A stretch of 64,000 bases of DNA, taken from Globodera rostochiensis. Its lineage: Eukaryota > Nematoda > Chromadorea > Rhabditida > Heteroderidae. The notes under the pieces are model-generated. The model was not told where the DNA came from. It ran no database searches and saw only the letters and a list, made by a program, of their open reading frames with translations. The DNA lies in assembly GCA_018350325.1 (NCBI GenBank), contig JAEVLN010000006.1:1936693-2000692 (forward strand). Direction: 5' to 3'. Below are positions 36,301-47,146 of this stretch, in pieces (within the stretch, counting starts at the first letter, position 1; every line of letters starts with the position of its first letter). The translations under genes were made by a program, and so were the position numbers.

Positions 36301-39300
36301 TTTGACGTAAAAGACCCCTGCATTATCATCGGATGAACATTATGGCGAAATGTCCTCGTGCCAATAATCCCCCCCCCCCTCCCCCTCCGTAATGTGCTAC
36401 CCAATCGGATAAGGCCAACAAAGATCTTGTAAGGCCAAAGATTTTGGACTATTTTTGATGCAAAAACGGGGAGTTTTTCACTTTATAAATTAAAGATTTT
36501 TTGAATTTGTAATCCCGGAGACAGTTAATTCCTTCAATTCGCGATTAAGCTTATTGACGCTTTTAATAAACTTTTTTGAAAAGTTTTACTACAAGCCTAA
36601 AAGCCTCTCAGATTTTAGCGTTTTTTAATTAAACTTTTTTGAAAAGTTTTCCTACAAGCCTAAAAAGCCTCTCAGATTTTAGCGTTTTTTAATTAAACTT
36701 TAAGTTTTCCTACAAGCTTTAAAAAGCCCTCTCAGATTATGCTTTTTTTAACTAAACTTTTTTGAAGTTTTCCTACAAGCCTAAATTCTTAAATTTTATG
36801 CTTTTTAACGAAATTTTCCTATTTTTGACGCCCTGCAAAATTTGTTGTGTCCTCCACAATAGCAAAAAAAAAAAAGAAATTGGGTCCCAAATTTTTGATA
36901 GTCTCAGCAAAAACGGGCAAAAAGATTCGTCCGTTTTGTTCCTTCCTTCGTTCATTCATTCATCAGCACATTTTGCTCTAATTATTGTACCTATTTATTA
37001 TCTGCTGATGGACCCCCGGACCTCCATTTTTGTGGCCATAAAATTTTGGTTCCCCCAATTTTCTAATTGCAATTATTGTTGGTGTTTGTTTGGGGCGGAC
37101 TGTCAGTTGATGCTTTTTTGTGTGGGCGTGCCCCCATTGATTATTCACACATTTTGTGGTGAATGTTTGGGGGCACACAAAATATAATCCGCTGGGGGTG
37201 CAAAGCAAAAAGTGGGGTTGTGTGAATTGAATATGACAAAGTGAAGAATTGAAACAAATTATTTATGGCGGAAATTTATTTTAAACATACCTATTCATCC
37301 ATTTTTGTGTGCTCAATTTTTCTTTTTTGTTTTTAAGCTTTAGAAGAAATTTGTTCCAATTAGAGCCCTGGGGACCGATCGAGATTTGTTGAGGTTTTTT
37401 GATCTAAATCTCGATCGGGACTCAAGGCCGGGCTATGCTTACATAAATTTCGGTGTTTAAATCGATTTTTTCTTACTTTTTTTTAGGTACTTACAACTTT
37501 CAGTCAAATTTTCGAGAATTAACAAATTTTTAAAGGGTGCACTCGATTTTGTTGAAGGGGTTTTTTTTATTTCTAGACTTTTTTAATTAATTTAAATATC
37601 TTAAGCCATTTGTTCATAATGGGATTTGACAAATGTGATGTATGATATTTGTCTAAGCCGCTTGTCTCGAAGCACGAAAATCCCGCCCCTCGGAGGGGGG
37701 GGGGGGGGGAATTTTCATTAGTGAAAAGTGCTGCAGGTGATTCTCTCGGCTTTAGTTATACAAAACCTCAAATTTCTTTTCAAAACTTATAAAAATATTG
37801 AACCATTTTTATTAACCTGTTTTAAATATTTTTTTGATTTTCTTTTTTTTTGAGCGTTTTTATTATTATACAGTAATCACTTACGGTACACCTTTGTGCA
37901 GTTTTCCCTGGTCTGGCCCCCACAAATTGTGACAGTAGGACAAATCATTTTCTTTTGCAAATACAGTACCCCCCCCCCGCCCCGTAACGCAAAACAGTTT
38001 CGCTACAGTATCCACAATTACAATATCATCCCCTTTGGTGTTAAGTTAATAACAAATTCATTTAAATTTAGATGATGAGCGAACCTGAATGGAGCTCGGC
38101 CGCCCGCTTCGGCCTGGGCACGGTGCAGCCAAATTATGCTACCGTACAACACCACCACCGTCACCACCATCAGCAGCAGCTGTGCACGTCGTCCGCAACC
38201 GGCACCAAAAGTCACGCAAAGCAGCTGCCGCCCTCTCAACCGCCGTCGTCGTTGACGATGTTGGCGGCACCTGCGGCGGTGCCATCATCATGCGCTGCAG
38301 GCGGCGGCGGTGGTGCATCGGCCGAGTCAGGTGCCGACACGTCCCACTACACCACGTCCAACTCGTCGTCCAGCGGTGCGCACTCAGCCGTTGACTGCAA
38401 GCGCACGCGCGCTGCAGCACCAACGGCAGACGTGCTGCTGACATCGGGCGTGCCACCGGCTGTGCCACCGCCATCCGTGAACACAAGTGGGTCATTAAGG
38501 ATTTTTTAAACATATAATAAAGTTTAAATTTTAAAATGTTAGCATTTTTCAATTTGGATTTGTTTGCATATGCTTTCCAATTTAACTAATTAGCCTTTAG
38601 AGAAAATCCCTTGGGGGGCTTTTTCACGATGTATGGAATAATTTTTTTTTTATTTCTTAATGGTTTTAAAAATTCTTAGAAATTTTCAAAAAAAAACAAC
38701 ATTTATTTCCCACATTACAGAATGATTTTATTTCTTAATGGTTTTAAAAATTCTTAGAAATTTTCAAAAAAAAAACAACATTTATTTCCCACATTACAGA
38801 ATGATTTTATTTCTTAATGGTTTTAAAAATTCTTAGAAATTTTCAAAAAAAACAACATTTATTTCCCACATTACAGAATGATTTTATTTCTTAATGGTTT
38901 TAAAAATTCTTAGAAATTTTCAAAAAAAAAACAACATTTATTTCCCACATTACAGAATGAGTTTCCTATTTTTAGACATTTTTGATTTTTATCTTATGCG
39001 AAAAGCTTCCTCCCGTCCAGCAGAAAGCCTTTCCTCATTCATATGGACGATAGGCCACCAATCATTCCATTTCCTCACCGTTTTTTCTCTTTAAATGGAT
39101 TGTCGTCGCAACATTTAGCTTCCCCCCCCCCCCCCCGTCCCATAAATATTTCTCTAAAATGGGACACTTTTTTGAAAAGTCTCTCTAATTTTGACATTTG
39201 CTGTTGTCATATTCTCCGTTTTTTTTTTTTCACAATTTTATGGGTTTAACTTTTTGTTTTTTAATTTGGGAAATGCAAGAAAATTTCTATTTTATAAAAA

Positions 39301-42300
39301 ATGCATCTCTTTCATTTTTAATTAACCGATGTTTGAATCTTTCAAAATTTTGGAACTGATCAATCACACTGATCAGGTTGTAATCTTTGATCTAGACTTC
39401 TGACCCCTGATCTGGTCTACCCACTAATGAATGATTAAAATTCTAATCAGATCATTTTGTTGAATTTCCCTTTTCAAATATTGGAACTGATCACACTGAT
39501 CAGGTTGTAATCATTGATCTAGCCTGATCTGACCTAAACTTTTAATGAATGATTAAAATTTTAATCAAATCATTTTGTTGAATTTCCATTTTCAAATATT
39601 GGAACTGATCAATCTCACTGATCAAGTTGTAATCTTTGATCTAGTCTTCTGACCTCTGATCTGACCTAAACTTTAATGAATGGCTAAATTTTAATCAAAT
39701 CATTTTGTTAAATGTCCATTTTCCAAATATTGGAACTGATCACACTGATCAGGTTGTAATCATTGATCTTGACTTCTTACCCTTGATCTGATCTAACCTT
39801 TTTTTTTAATTTTTCAGCTGACACGACCACCTCCGACTTCACCTCCAGCGGATTCACGTCATCAGTGGGCGGTGAAATGGTCGAACAGACGGCCGTTGCA
39901 ACATTGGCAAACAGTTTCAGCAGCGGATGTGCCGAAGTTGGTGGCGGCACGGCGGACGGAAGCTGTTCATCAGACGAATCCGCCTCATCATCACCAGCGG
40001 TTGTGGTCGAGTTGGCAACCAACTTCAATGGCAATGACCATGACGACGGTCAGCAACAGCCCAGAAAGGTGAGGAGCGCTTTTAAATTTTGGAATTTTTT
40101 AATCAAAAACAAAATTTTGAAAACTCAGAGTTCCCTTCAACACCACTACTTTTCGCCGATGCGAATGCATCGCGGTGGCGGTTGCTCACCCCAAAAAAGT
40201 GGGCCATCAGCACCACCAGCTCCACCACCATCGTCCTGCGAGCTGATCGACCAGTACCAGCAACAACAGCAGCAACAGCAACAGTCACCGAAACGTAGTT
40301 CAAAAGCGGCACCGTCAGCAGATGGGCGCGCTGGTCGGCTGAGGACAGCGCTGGCCGCGACGGACACTGTCCGGCGCGTGGCCTCGTTCACCTTTTCGCC
40401 TCCGGGCACGTTGCGCAGCGGTTCTGTGCAACACAACCAACACCATTTTTTGACGACGGACAACAAGCAGCAGCATGGCATGCGATTGGACAAGCGCAAC
40501 TCTGTCTCAACTGCGGGCGGCGGCACGGACAAGCTGCAGCGAAAGACGGCACTGTCAGTGGGGGAAGGGAGGGCGGGCAAATTGCGGGGTTCTATTTTTT
40601 TGAAATTTTGTTTTTTTCTGGAAATTTTAACTTTTTTCTGGAAATTTTAAGGTTTCAAAACCAGGCGGAACCTCTCCCCTCAAAAAAATCCCTAAAAAAC
40701 CATGACGGCACTGTGAGTGGGAAGGGAGGGCGGGCAAATTGCGGGGTTCTATTTTTTTGAAATTTTGTTTTTTTTTCTGGAAATTTTAACTTTTTTCTGG
40801 AAATTTTAAGGTTTAAAACCAGGCGGGGCCTCTTCCCTCAAAAAAAAATATTGCAAAAATTCTTAAAACAATTTTTTTTTTTGTTGCAGAGGCCCCCTCT
40901 CCAAAACGTTGCACTTTCTGCGCAGCAAACTGGACTTCAGCATGTCCGCCTCCACGCTGTGCCCATCGCGTGAAGATTGTCGCCTCTGGCAAGAATCATT
41001 TGAGGCCCTTCTCGCGCACAAATGTAAGGAAAAAATTACGAAAAAACCAAAAAAAAATTCTAAAAAAATTTTTCATTCAGACGGTTGTTTGCTATTTCGC
41101 GAGTTCCTGCAGTCGGAGTTCAGCGAGGAGAATTTGGAGTTTTGGCTGGAGTGTGAGGAGTTCAAACGCATGAAGACAGGCAAAAAGTCCACTGCGCTGA
41201 AGGCCAACCAAATTTTTGACAATTTTGTCCGCGAATTGGCACCAAAAGAGGTAAATTTCAAAAACATTTTAAACAAAATTGTTTTTTGTTTTCATTATAT
41301 GAAATGCTTAAAATTTGTAAAGCTGGAAGATAAGTCGAACACTACTTTTACTCATCAAAATTAATTTTACTATTTTCAATGCTTATTTTTGTAATTTTAT
41401 TTAAATTGATTTTATGAACGAATCTCGGTGATATATTTTCTCGGAATTTTATGAGCTTCTCGATCGGTTCTAGTCCGAACTTTATTTAAAATATAGTTTA
41501 AAAATTTTGTTTTATTTAAGTTTTGTAATTTATTTAATTGATTTTATTCACAGTAAATTAATTGCGAATTTTTACCGAGATTTTTTAGAGTTTTTTCAGT
41601 GATCTCGAACGAATCTCGATCGTTTGATTTTTTACGAGATTCTCGATCGGTTTTTCTAGTCCGAACTTTATTTAAAATATAATTTTAAAAATTTATTTTA
41701 TTTTTCTGTTTAACTTTTCACAATTAACGCACGAAATAATCCCCAAAAAGTTCAAATGCCGTAAATTATGAGTCATTTTGGCATTCTGTGTCATTACAAA
41801 AATACTACACGCAACAAACAGTTTGATGAGTGTCGGGCTTCTTTTTCTCTATCCAAGTTGAAAATGCCACAAAAACATTTGTTATTTTGCCATTAATTTT
41901 GCCCACGCATTTGAAATGTTATTGGAAAATTAATTTGTTCTTTTTTTCGAAGAAACCTTTTCACTCAACCGATTATAAAAGGCAAAAACAAAATTAACAA
42001 ATTTAAAGAGCACCAAAGTTCAGACTTTTATGGTTTTTAATTTTCAGTTTCGGAGTCTTTAAAAATTAATTTTAATTGTGATTTTTTTTGGATTTATTAG
42101 TTCAAAATTAGGTAATATTTTTCTAATTTTATTGTGAACGGCTTAAACGTTTTATTTTTAAATTGCAATTTTTACTTAATGTCTTTTAGTTTTTATTCCC
42201 AAAAAACAAATTATTTTTAATTTCTGTAATTTAAAAAAACAATTTCAGGTCAATTTGGACAGCCAAACTCGGCTTGCCACTCAGGCGGCGTTGGCGGAGG

Positions 42301-43022
42301 TGCCGCTGAGGACAGAAATGTTCACGATGGCACAGCACAAAATTGAGCAGTTGATGGCCAAGGACTCGTACCCACGGTTCCTGAAGTCGGAGCAGTACCT
42401 GGAGTTGCTCAACAACAACAACGATAATAATGCTGGCGGAGAGCAGCAACAGCACCACCACTACAAGGGCTTGTTAAGGTAAATAAGTTGAATTTAAAAA
42501 AAACAATAAATATAAAAATTTTATAAAAAACAAACTTTTTGTTCAAAATTGAATTAGGTATTTTAAATAAACAAAGAGTTACGACAACATTTAATAGAGA
42601 CAGTTTTTTTTAAATTTTGGTAATTTTTTATTAAATTGTTATAAAAAAAAGTATTTAAAACGGACAAATAAAAAAAAAGTAGGTAAAAAGATTGCTAACA
42701 TTTAATCTATTTATATAAATACAAATTGCCAAATAAAAAATAAAATTAAAAAATGGATTTATTTATTTTTAAATTTCAATTTTGCAGGGTCGCCAGTGCC
42801 CGGGAGGGCTCGGCCAAATCGTTGTCCGGCAGCGGCAGCGGCGGCGTCGGCTGCAGTCGGAGTCCGTCGTTGTCGCCGAAACTGCGCAGTGTCTCGCCGC
42901 GCGGCACGCGGTGGACCGCACGCCGGAACACGTGCGCGCCGACCACGACGACGACGGCGAGCGCCGGTGGCGATGGCATTGGCACGGCACTGACATTGCA
43001 AATTCCGTCGATTGCGGAATGA
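21304..43022 (+). CDS. rgs-7: C2 and RGS domain protein (RGS-7/RGS3-like), 18 exons
   Basis: GTPase-activating protein that shuts off G-alpha subunits at the membrane. Exons: 21304-21562, 22258-22394, 22447-22519, 22824-22944, 26223-26604, 26888-27058, 27494-27653, 27830-27936, 28788-29014, 29938-30103, 30411-30497, 38072-38486, 39818-40068, 40129-40553, 40890-41023, 41081-41250, 42249-42478, 42788-43022; all phases agree, giving 1249 residues. A C2-like domain lies at about 435-600 (GILFLQLCVTGDSVLKVQV, then PEFYEEFTFRISRTHLEHGD). The RGS domain at about 1027-1149 carries LFREFLQSEFSEENLEFWLE, then QIFDNFV and YPRFLKSEQYLELL. The rest is low complexity: Asn, Pro, Gly, and a Gln run in exon 14. 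Exon 1 is the least certain; further 5' exons may exist. C2+RGS architecture in nematodes points to RGS-7. Intron 11 is 7.6 kb. Confidence 0.88.
21625..21921. mobile_element. hAT-like MITE in RGS intron 1
   Basis: Ends GAGGGCTGGGAT and ATCCCAGCCCTA are inverted copies. They are flanked by TTGATCAA and CTGATCAA (7 of 8 matching). The body is AT-rich, with repeated GCATATTTTAGCATTTT units on both arms. Confidence 0.75.
22535..22725. repeat. GGAATTCCGATTTCCGAAAA tandem repeat in RGS intron 3
   Basis: Five units of roughly 40-45 bp that include TTTTAAGGCCTCGGAATTCC. The left edge CAGGGATGG resembles hAT MITE ends, and the same family ends with CCATCCCTG at 7285. It is probably a decayed MITE expanded by tandem duplication. 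Confidence 0.75.
23474..23701 (+). other. Unassigned open frame in RGS intron 4
   Basis: A 75-codon frame with mixed composition ends DDTKIEEIVGLD. It starts with ATG, but no good acceptor/donor pair places it in the RGS transcript. It has no recognisable domain. It could be a remnant of an inserted gene. Coding status is doubtful. Confidence 0.15.
23955..24345. repeat. 50 bp minisatellite, eight copies, in RGS intron 4
   Basis: Unit: GGCATTTACAGAGGGTCGAA plus AATTGTATGTTTTTGGGTTG plus GTACATTTTT. It is nearly identical between copies, with T/C variants. Three forward frames stay open across it only because the unit has no stop codon. Each copy carries a TTTACAG acceptor-like site. Confidence 0.95.
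27060..27390. repeat. About 115 bp tandem repeat in RGS intron 6
   Basis: Two and a half copies of a unit containing TTTTAAACTATTTTGCACAA and AAAGGATTTGTAAGCATTTA. It fills most of the intron. Confidence 0.88.
27980..28333. mobile_element. 354 bp fold-back element in RGS intron 8
   Basis: Nearly the whole element is one palindrome: ACCCCAACTCGTTCCCCTTT at the left, GGGGAACGAGTTGGGT at the right, and ATATCATTCGAAAG.CA pairing near the middle of each arm. No target-site duplication is obvious. The AACTCGTTCCCC end motif is the same string that repeats in the C-rich tracts at 4011-4245 and 61998-62136. Confidence 0.8.
28348..28699. mobile_element. 352 bp hAT-like MITE in RGS intron 8, perfect TSD
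   Basis: Ends CAGGGTTCGGATCT and AGATTTCTGAACCCTG. It is flanked by a perfect 8 bp repeat ATTAAAAT (28340-28347, 28700-28707). No coding capacity. Confidence 0.9.
29057..29287. mobile_element. 231 bp TAGAGA-type MITE in RGS intron 9
   Basis: Ends TAGAGAGCAGA and CCGATCTCTA, flanked by CTTAAAGT and CTTAAAAT (7 of 8). The body is AATCTCGATCGGTCC-type repeats. Same family and size class as 2319-2543. Confidence 0.85.
29467..29772. mobile_element. 306 bp hAT-like MITE in RGS intron 9, perfect TSD
   Basis: Ends CAGGGACCTCAGAT and ATTCTGTGATCCCTG, flanked by the perfect 8 bp repeat CTCGAGGC (29459-29466, 29773-29780). It landed in a GTTCGAGACTCGAGG-type repeat, which continues to 29905. Confidence 0.88.
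30640..30960. repeat. About 110 bp tandem repeat in RGS intron 11
   Basis: Three units containing TTTTGAAGAATACTTTTTGA, a TTTCCCAAAAATCCCC string and a C run, then TTTACTCCTCATTTCATTAA. At 31074-31290 a CCCCCGGGGGATGTC...GACGGAAATTAAATGATGC block is also duplicated. Confidence 0.8.
31585..31990. repeat. 30 bp minisatellite (CCCGATCCCGAATTTTCCTT)
   Basis: About thirteen units (CCCGATCCCGAATTTTCCTT plus AAACTTAAAT), some with an extra CCCTTAAAAT. Because the unit is in multiples of three it gives a long repetitive frame (SDPEFSLNLNP units). I regard this as an intron artefact of the RGS gene rather than an exon. Confidence 0.9.
32000..35555. other. Middle of RGS intron 11; nothing coding seen
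   Basis: AT-rich intron sequence with scattered poly-C runs. At 34455-34635 there is a GC-rich repeat based on CCCCGACCCCGACTTTTTT with partial palindromes, probably a decayed MITE. No exon fits between RGS exons 11 and 12. Confidence 0.5.
35560..35725. repeat. 31 bp tandem repeat (TTTTAGTCCATATTTTGGCA)
   Basis: Five or six units, shortening towards the 3' end, in RGS intron 11. Immediately downstream (35926-35970) is a C run with a CCCCCGAGGGGTTAATCCCT palindrome. Confidence 0.85.
36560..36785. repeat. About 67 bp tandem repeat in RGS intron 11
   Basis: Three to four units with TTTCCTACAAGCCTAAAAAG, CCTCTCAGATTTTAGCG and TTTTTTAATTAAACTTTTTT. Confidence 0.85.
38655..38960. repeat. 77-79 bp tandem repeat in RGS intron 12
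   Basis: Four units of ATTTTATTTCTTAATGGTTT, AAAAATTCTTAGAAATTTTC, an A run, then TTATTTCCCACATTACAGAA. Each unit ends in an ATTACAG acceptor-like site. Confidence 0.9.
39340..39800. repeat. 119-131 bp tandem repeat in RGS intron 12
   Basis: Four units starting TTGGAACTGATCA. They are rich in TGATCAGGTTGTAATC and TTGATCTAG, full of GATC sites. The array runs up to the acceptor of exon 13. Confidence 0.9.
40545..40850 (+). repeat. Duplication that includes the exon 14 splice donor
   Basis: Sequence from the end of exon 14 (GACGGCACTGTCAGTGGGG) through the intron start is repeated at about 40703 (GACGGCACTGTGAGTGGG), with the following GGGCAAATTGCGGGGTTCTA and TTTCTGGAAATTTTAA segments. It therefore holds two copies of the donor. 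Confidence 0.9.
41400..41700. repeat. Two partial copies of the ATCTCGATCGG MITE family in RGS intron 16
   Basis: GAGATTCTCGATCGGTTTTT and TCTAGTCCGAACTTTATTTA strings occur twice (about 41448-41490 and 41636-41670), indicating a decayed or tandemly duplicated MITE. Confidence 0.6.
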
Positions 43023-43540
43023 GTTTTGATTTGCCCTGAACGGGGGGAGAGATTGGCGCCGCGCGACTTGGTGATGAAAGATCAAAACAAAATCTCCTCA
43101 AAACAATGTGTCTAATCAGTGATTGATCATTAATTATTGGATCAAAGGCTAAAGAAAATTGTCAAAATTTTTGACCAACAAAAAAAAAATCGGATTTTTT
43201 TTGTTTATCAAAATTTTTCAGTCCGAACATTCTTTGACAATCAATAATTTAACTACCCATTTAGGCTTCTAAATCTCTATTTTAATTGTCGTTAGATTAT
43301 GGCTTGATTCTGCTCTTCATTTTCAATCATTCCCAGGCTTTTCGGCCCATTTTCACACAGTATCATCAAAATTCATTACAGTATGCCCCCAGTCCCACAA
43401 TTACCGTATGCTCGTCCCCATTTATGAATTTATGTTCGTTTTGAATTTTTAAACACCACACAAAAATGTGCTTTGTTTTTTTATTTTATTTTGCAAATTT
43501 ACCCATTTTATTTCCAGCATTGTACACCATTTAACATACA

Positions 43541-43546
43541 AATAAA
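43541..43546 (+). terminator. Poly(A) signal of the RGS gene
   Basis: AATAAA about 520 bp after the RGS stop. It lies only 25 bp from the oppositely directed signal of the kinase-like gene, so the two 3' UTRs meet or overlap. Confidence 0.55.
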
Positions 43547-43570
43547 ATGTAAATTGTGAATTTGTTTTGG

Positions 43571-43576
43571 TTTATT
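43571..43576 (-). terminator. Poly(A) signal of the kinase-like gene
   Basis: AATAAA on the minus strand, 85 bp after the stop codon at 43661-43663. Confidence 0.55.
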
Positions 43577-43660
43577 TGCCCACCAATTTTAAAAATTTAA
43601 AAATCTGGCATATTCTAAACTGAAAATGCCAAAAAAAATTGGTCAAAAAATGTGTCCAAT

Positions 43661-46600
43661 TTATTGTCCACAAATTTGTTTCCGTTTGGCCAACATTTTG
43701 AGAAGCATTTTCTGTCCGTCCTTCACTTTCGGCAACATCGATCGAATGCCAGTCAACTTCGGGTACAGATCTTCATATTCGTAATGCATTTTGAACCATT
43801 TGATTTCGGCATTCAGCGAACTGATCAAAAACGACACATTGGTAGTGCCAAAGAGCGGAATTTCTTTGGCATTTTTCATTTTTGGCACACAGTGCCCGTC
43901 CAAAAATTCCAAAATTTCGTGTGCACTCAGTCGCTTTGTCGGCTCATTGTTTAGCATATTCTGAATTGAAACGACTAGCTTAATTTGCCAAAAACTGCAC
44001 TTGGCAAACAACGAAACATTTTCAAAATTTTTATTCTTTAAAAATTCAATATTTTGTAATATATTAAAATTTTTAAATCTATTTTTACCGTTAGAAGGAA
44101 GGCAATTTCGGGCGCATTGAGCTGAACATTCAAAATGTTATGAATCACTTCACCATAACGCAACCACCAGCTCTGTGAGCCAATTTCGTGCAATTCGGCA
44201 CTGTCTCTTAATTATGTGCATAATTAAAAACAACAATTAAAAAAGTGGTCAATTAATTATCCCAAATTAAATTGATTTTCATTCATTAAAAACGTTAATT
44301 ATATATTATGACAAATAGGTAACCTCATAATGCCGACTAAATTGCTGCTTCCGGTTCCCCCTGTTTTGTTAGTAATTGCGAAGCCGCGATATAATTCAGC
44401 AATTTTGTCAACGCTTTCTTTAATGTTGTTCTAAAAGTTCAATTTTATTGTCTAAAAGCACCAAAATTTAAATGACATTTTACAATTGGCGATAGTGTGT
44501 AAATGCCAAACAAAACTGCTTAAATTTTTTTGTCAAATTACCATATTACCAGGTTTCTAATTGTAAATTTTTTTTAAAGAAATGCACTGATTTCTGGGGC
44601 TCAGCGGATTTTTCATAGATTCCGATCAAATATTTGTGCCAAAATGAAAATGTATTGTTTCAAATTCTTGAACCAGTAACTTAAAATCAAAAAATCCCGA
44701 GCCTAAACCTTTTCGGTAAATTTGGGTCAAAATTGTGTAAAATTATTACTCTGAAACATAAAATTTTACATTTTCCCAAAAAAACGCGCTTCTTATATTT
44801 TAAAAAGCAATTTTTGCATATTTCTATTATTAACAAACATTTTTTTCCCATTTAATCGGCGTATATTTTAATGATCTTTAGGCAATAATTCTTTTAAAAT
44901 ATTTATTATTTTATCGTAACAAATAATTTACTATATTCTCAAGTGGGCGACTAAACAGCGTTAGCTTTGCGTTTGAATAATTGACCAGCAACATTTCATA
45001 AATCACAAGGCCAGCGGACCAAATGTCCGATTTTGGCGAAATCTTTGAAATTATTTATTAACTAATAAATTTTGTTAATTTATTTTTAAACAATTACATA
45101 ACAATATTATCTCTAACGGTCCATATTTCCCGAATAAAAAGAATGACAATTTTGCAAGTTTTTGCACATTTTAGTGCACGCCTTAATTAAATATAAATAT
45201 TCTAAAAGGAATCAATCATTTGATGTAAATTTGGCACCAATTTAAATGATCTGTCGGCGTATTATTTGAACATTAGGATTATGCGAATTTCCCTATTATT
45301 TGAATAAAAAATTTATTTTTAAACTCAGTAAAATTCCTATGTTTAATAGTACACTTTGAAATCTTTTTCTTTATTGTCGACAAAAAAAAGGATTTCCAAT
45401 TTTACTAGTAAAATTCAAATGTTCTAAAAATCAATTTTGTGAAGATATATTCGAATTTAAATAACTCCTGTGTATATTTGAATATTATTAAATTTTTACT
45501 AAGAAAATTCGAATAGGTAATCCAACTAATACGCTGACAATTACCTCATTATTCAAATATTCAGGCGCGGCATATCGTGCCGAAACGGAAAACCTGTGAT
45601 TCTCAATTTCTTCGTCACATATTTTGCCAATGCGTCTTCCCTTAAAAAAGAATGCGCCGTCCAAGCCGATAAGCTTAAAGTTGGGCTCCGTTTTCTTTGC
45701 CGAAAAAATTCCAAATTTTTGTTGTTTTTTTTTGTAAAAAATCAGCAAATTCGCTGGCTTAAAATCCAAATGGATAGCAACTGAAACAAAAATGCTTTTA
45801 GTTTTATTTTAGAAACATTTAAATTAATGTTTAAATAATGCCAAAATTTTTGAAATTTAATTAAAAGAAAATGTTTGGAAAATTTTATACAAATTTTGTG
45901 TAAAATTAATTAAACAAAAACCTTTGTGCAATTCTTCTAAAGGCTTCATAATTTCCTTAATTAAATTCAAAATTGTTGCCTTCGGCATGTTTTGAAAGGT
46001 TTTTCCTGAATATAATTCTTTCTCAAAAATTTGGGCACCCAATTCAAAAATTGCCAGAAAATGGCCACCACGAACAGTTCCAATGTCTTTAGAAATTTGT
46101 CCGCTAAATTAAATTAATTTGACAATTAATTGTAAAACTATTAAAAAAAATAAAATGTATTTAAACGAATTGATTATTAAATTTTAATGTTTTTAAACAA
46201 ACAAAAAAAAATTAAAAATTAGTTGTATAAAATATTTTCGAATGTTTTATAATATATATATATATATATATAAATAATAAAAATAAAATTTTCTAATTAG
46301 TTTTGTAATTTAAAATCATTTAAAATTAAAAAAAACATTAAATAATTTCTCTCACTGATCAAACATTGCGATTATATCTTCATAATTTTCCATTTCATCT
46401 TTTTTTATTTCGTTTATCACTTTAACGTAATTATAATAATAATAGTCAGAATATTTTTCATAAATTTTGATGGCAATACATTCATCGATTGGCAAATTTT
46501 CAATTGGTTCAGCGCCCGTATATCCAATATAAACCTATTGAATTTATAAATAAATAATTTTGTACAATATATATTTAAAATATTTTAATTAAAAGTGCAA

Positions 46601-47146
46601 TTCAAATCAAAATTGAAAAAAATTTTTGCACAGTCTCAGACATTTCCAATTCAATTTGCACACGTTTCAGTACCAGCAAACAAACGGGGGAAGTTTGAGA
46701 AGTATTGAAATTATTATGAAATTATTGTAAAAACTAAAACACGGACCGAGCGAGATTCTCGGATCAAAATTTTATCAAAATTTTTCGAGATTCTTGAGAT
46801 TTATGTTTTAGTGATCTCGAACGAATCTCGATCGATGATATATTTTTTTGAAATTCTCGATTGAATCTCGATCGGTCCTCAATATTCGTCTGTAGTCCTT
46901 CACTCTAAACCTAAAATTATACAAAAAAATTACCTTTCCAAAATTTTCTTGCCACACCGGTACGTCTGAAATGTTTATCGTTACAAAATTGTTTGAATTT
47001 GTCGATGAAGCCGATCGATATTTCAATTGTTTCATTTCGGAAATGCGTTGTCCTTGACATTTGTTCTTGGCCGAATTTGTGGCGTCAATTTGGACACACC
47101 AAAAAGTGATGACAAATAAAAATGCCGTAATTGATAGAATGTGCAT
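43661..47146 (-). CDS. Secreted protein kinase-like protein (possible pseudokinase)
   Basis: Exons in transcript order: 47146-46934, 46534-46356, 46103-45922, 45780-45545, 45042-44932, 44430-44324, 44206-44089, 43960-43661; all phases agree, 481 residues. It begins with a signal peptide (MHILSITAFLFVITFWCVQI). The kinase fold follows: a weak glycine loop (NFGKVYIGYTG), the lysine in CIAIKIY, and an intact catalytic loop HLDFKPANLL. At the DFG position it reads LIGLDGAFF, so the metal-binding Asp is displaced or lost. It then has AAPEYL for APE, SDIWSAGLVIYEML for subdomain IX and the arginine in EPTKRLSAHEIL. The C-terminal 80 residues are helical and charged. Secreted kinase-like proteins are rare outside parasites. 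Activity is uncertain. It is convergent with the RGS gene and divergent from the effector-like gene at 47861. Confidence 0.87.
46741..46880. repeat. Fragment of the ATCTCGATCGG MITE family
   Basis: GAGATTCTCGGATC and AATCTCGATCGGTCCTCA repeats inside intron 1 of the kinase-like gene. No clear ends. Confidence 0.55.
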
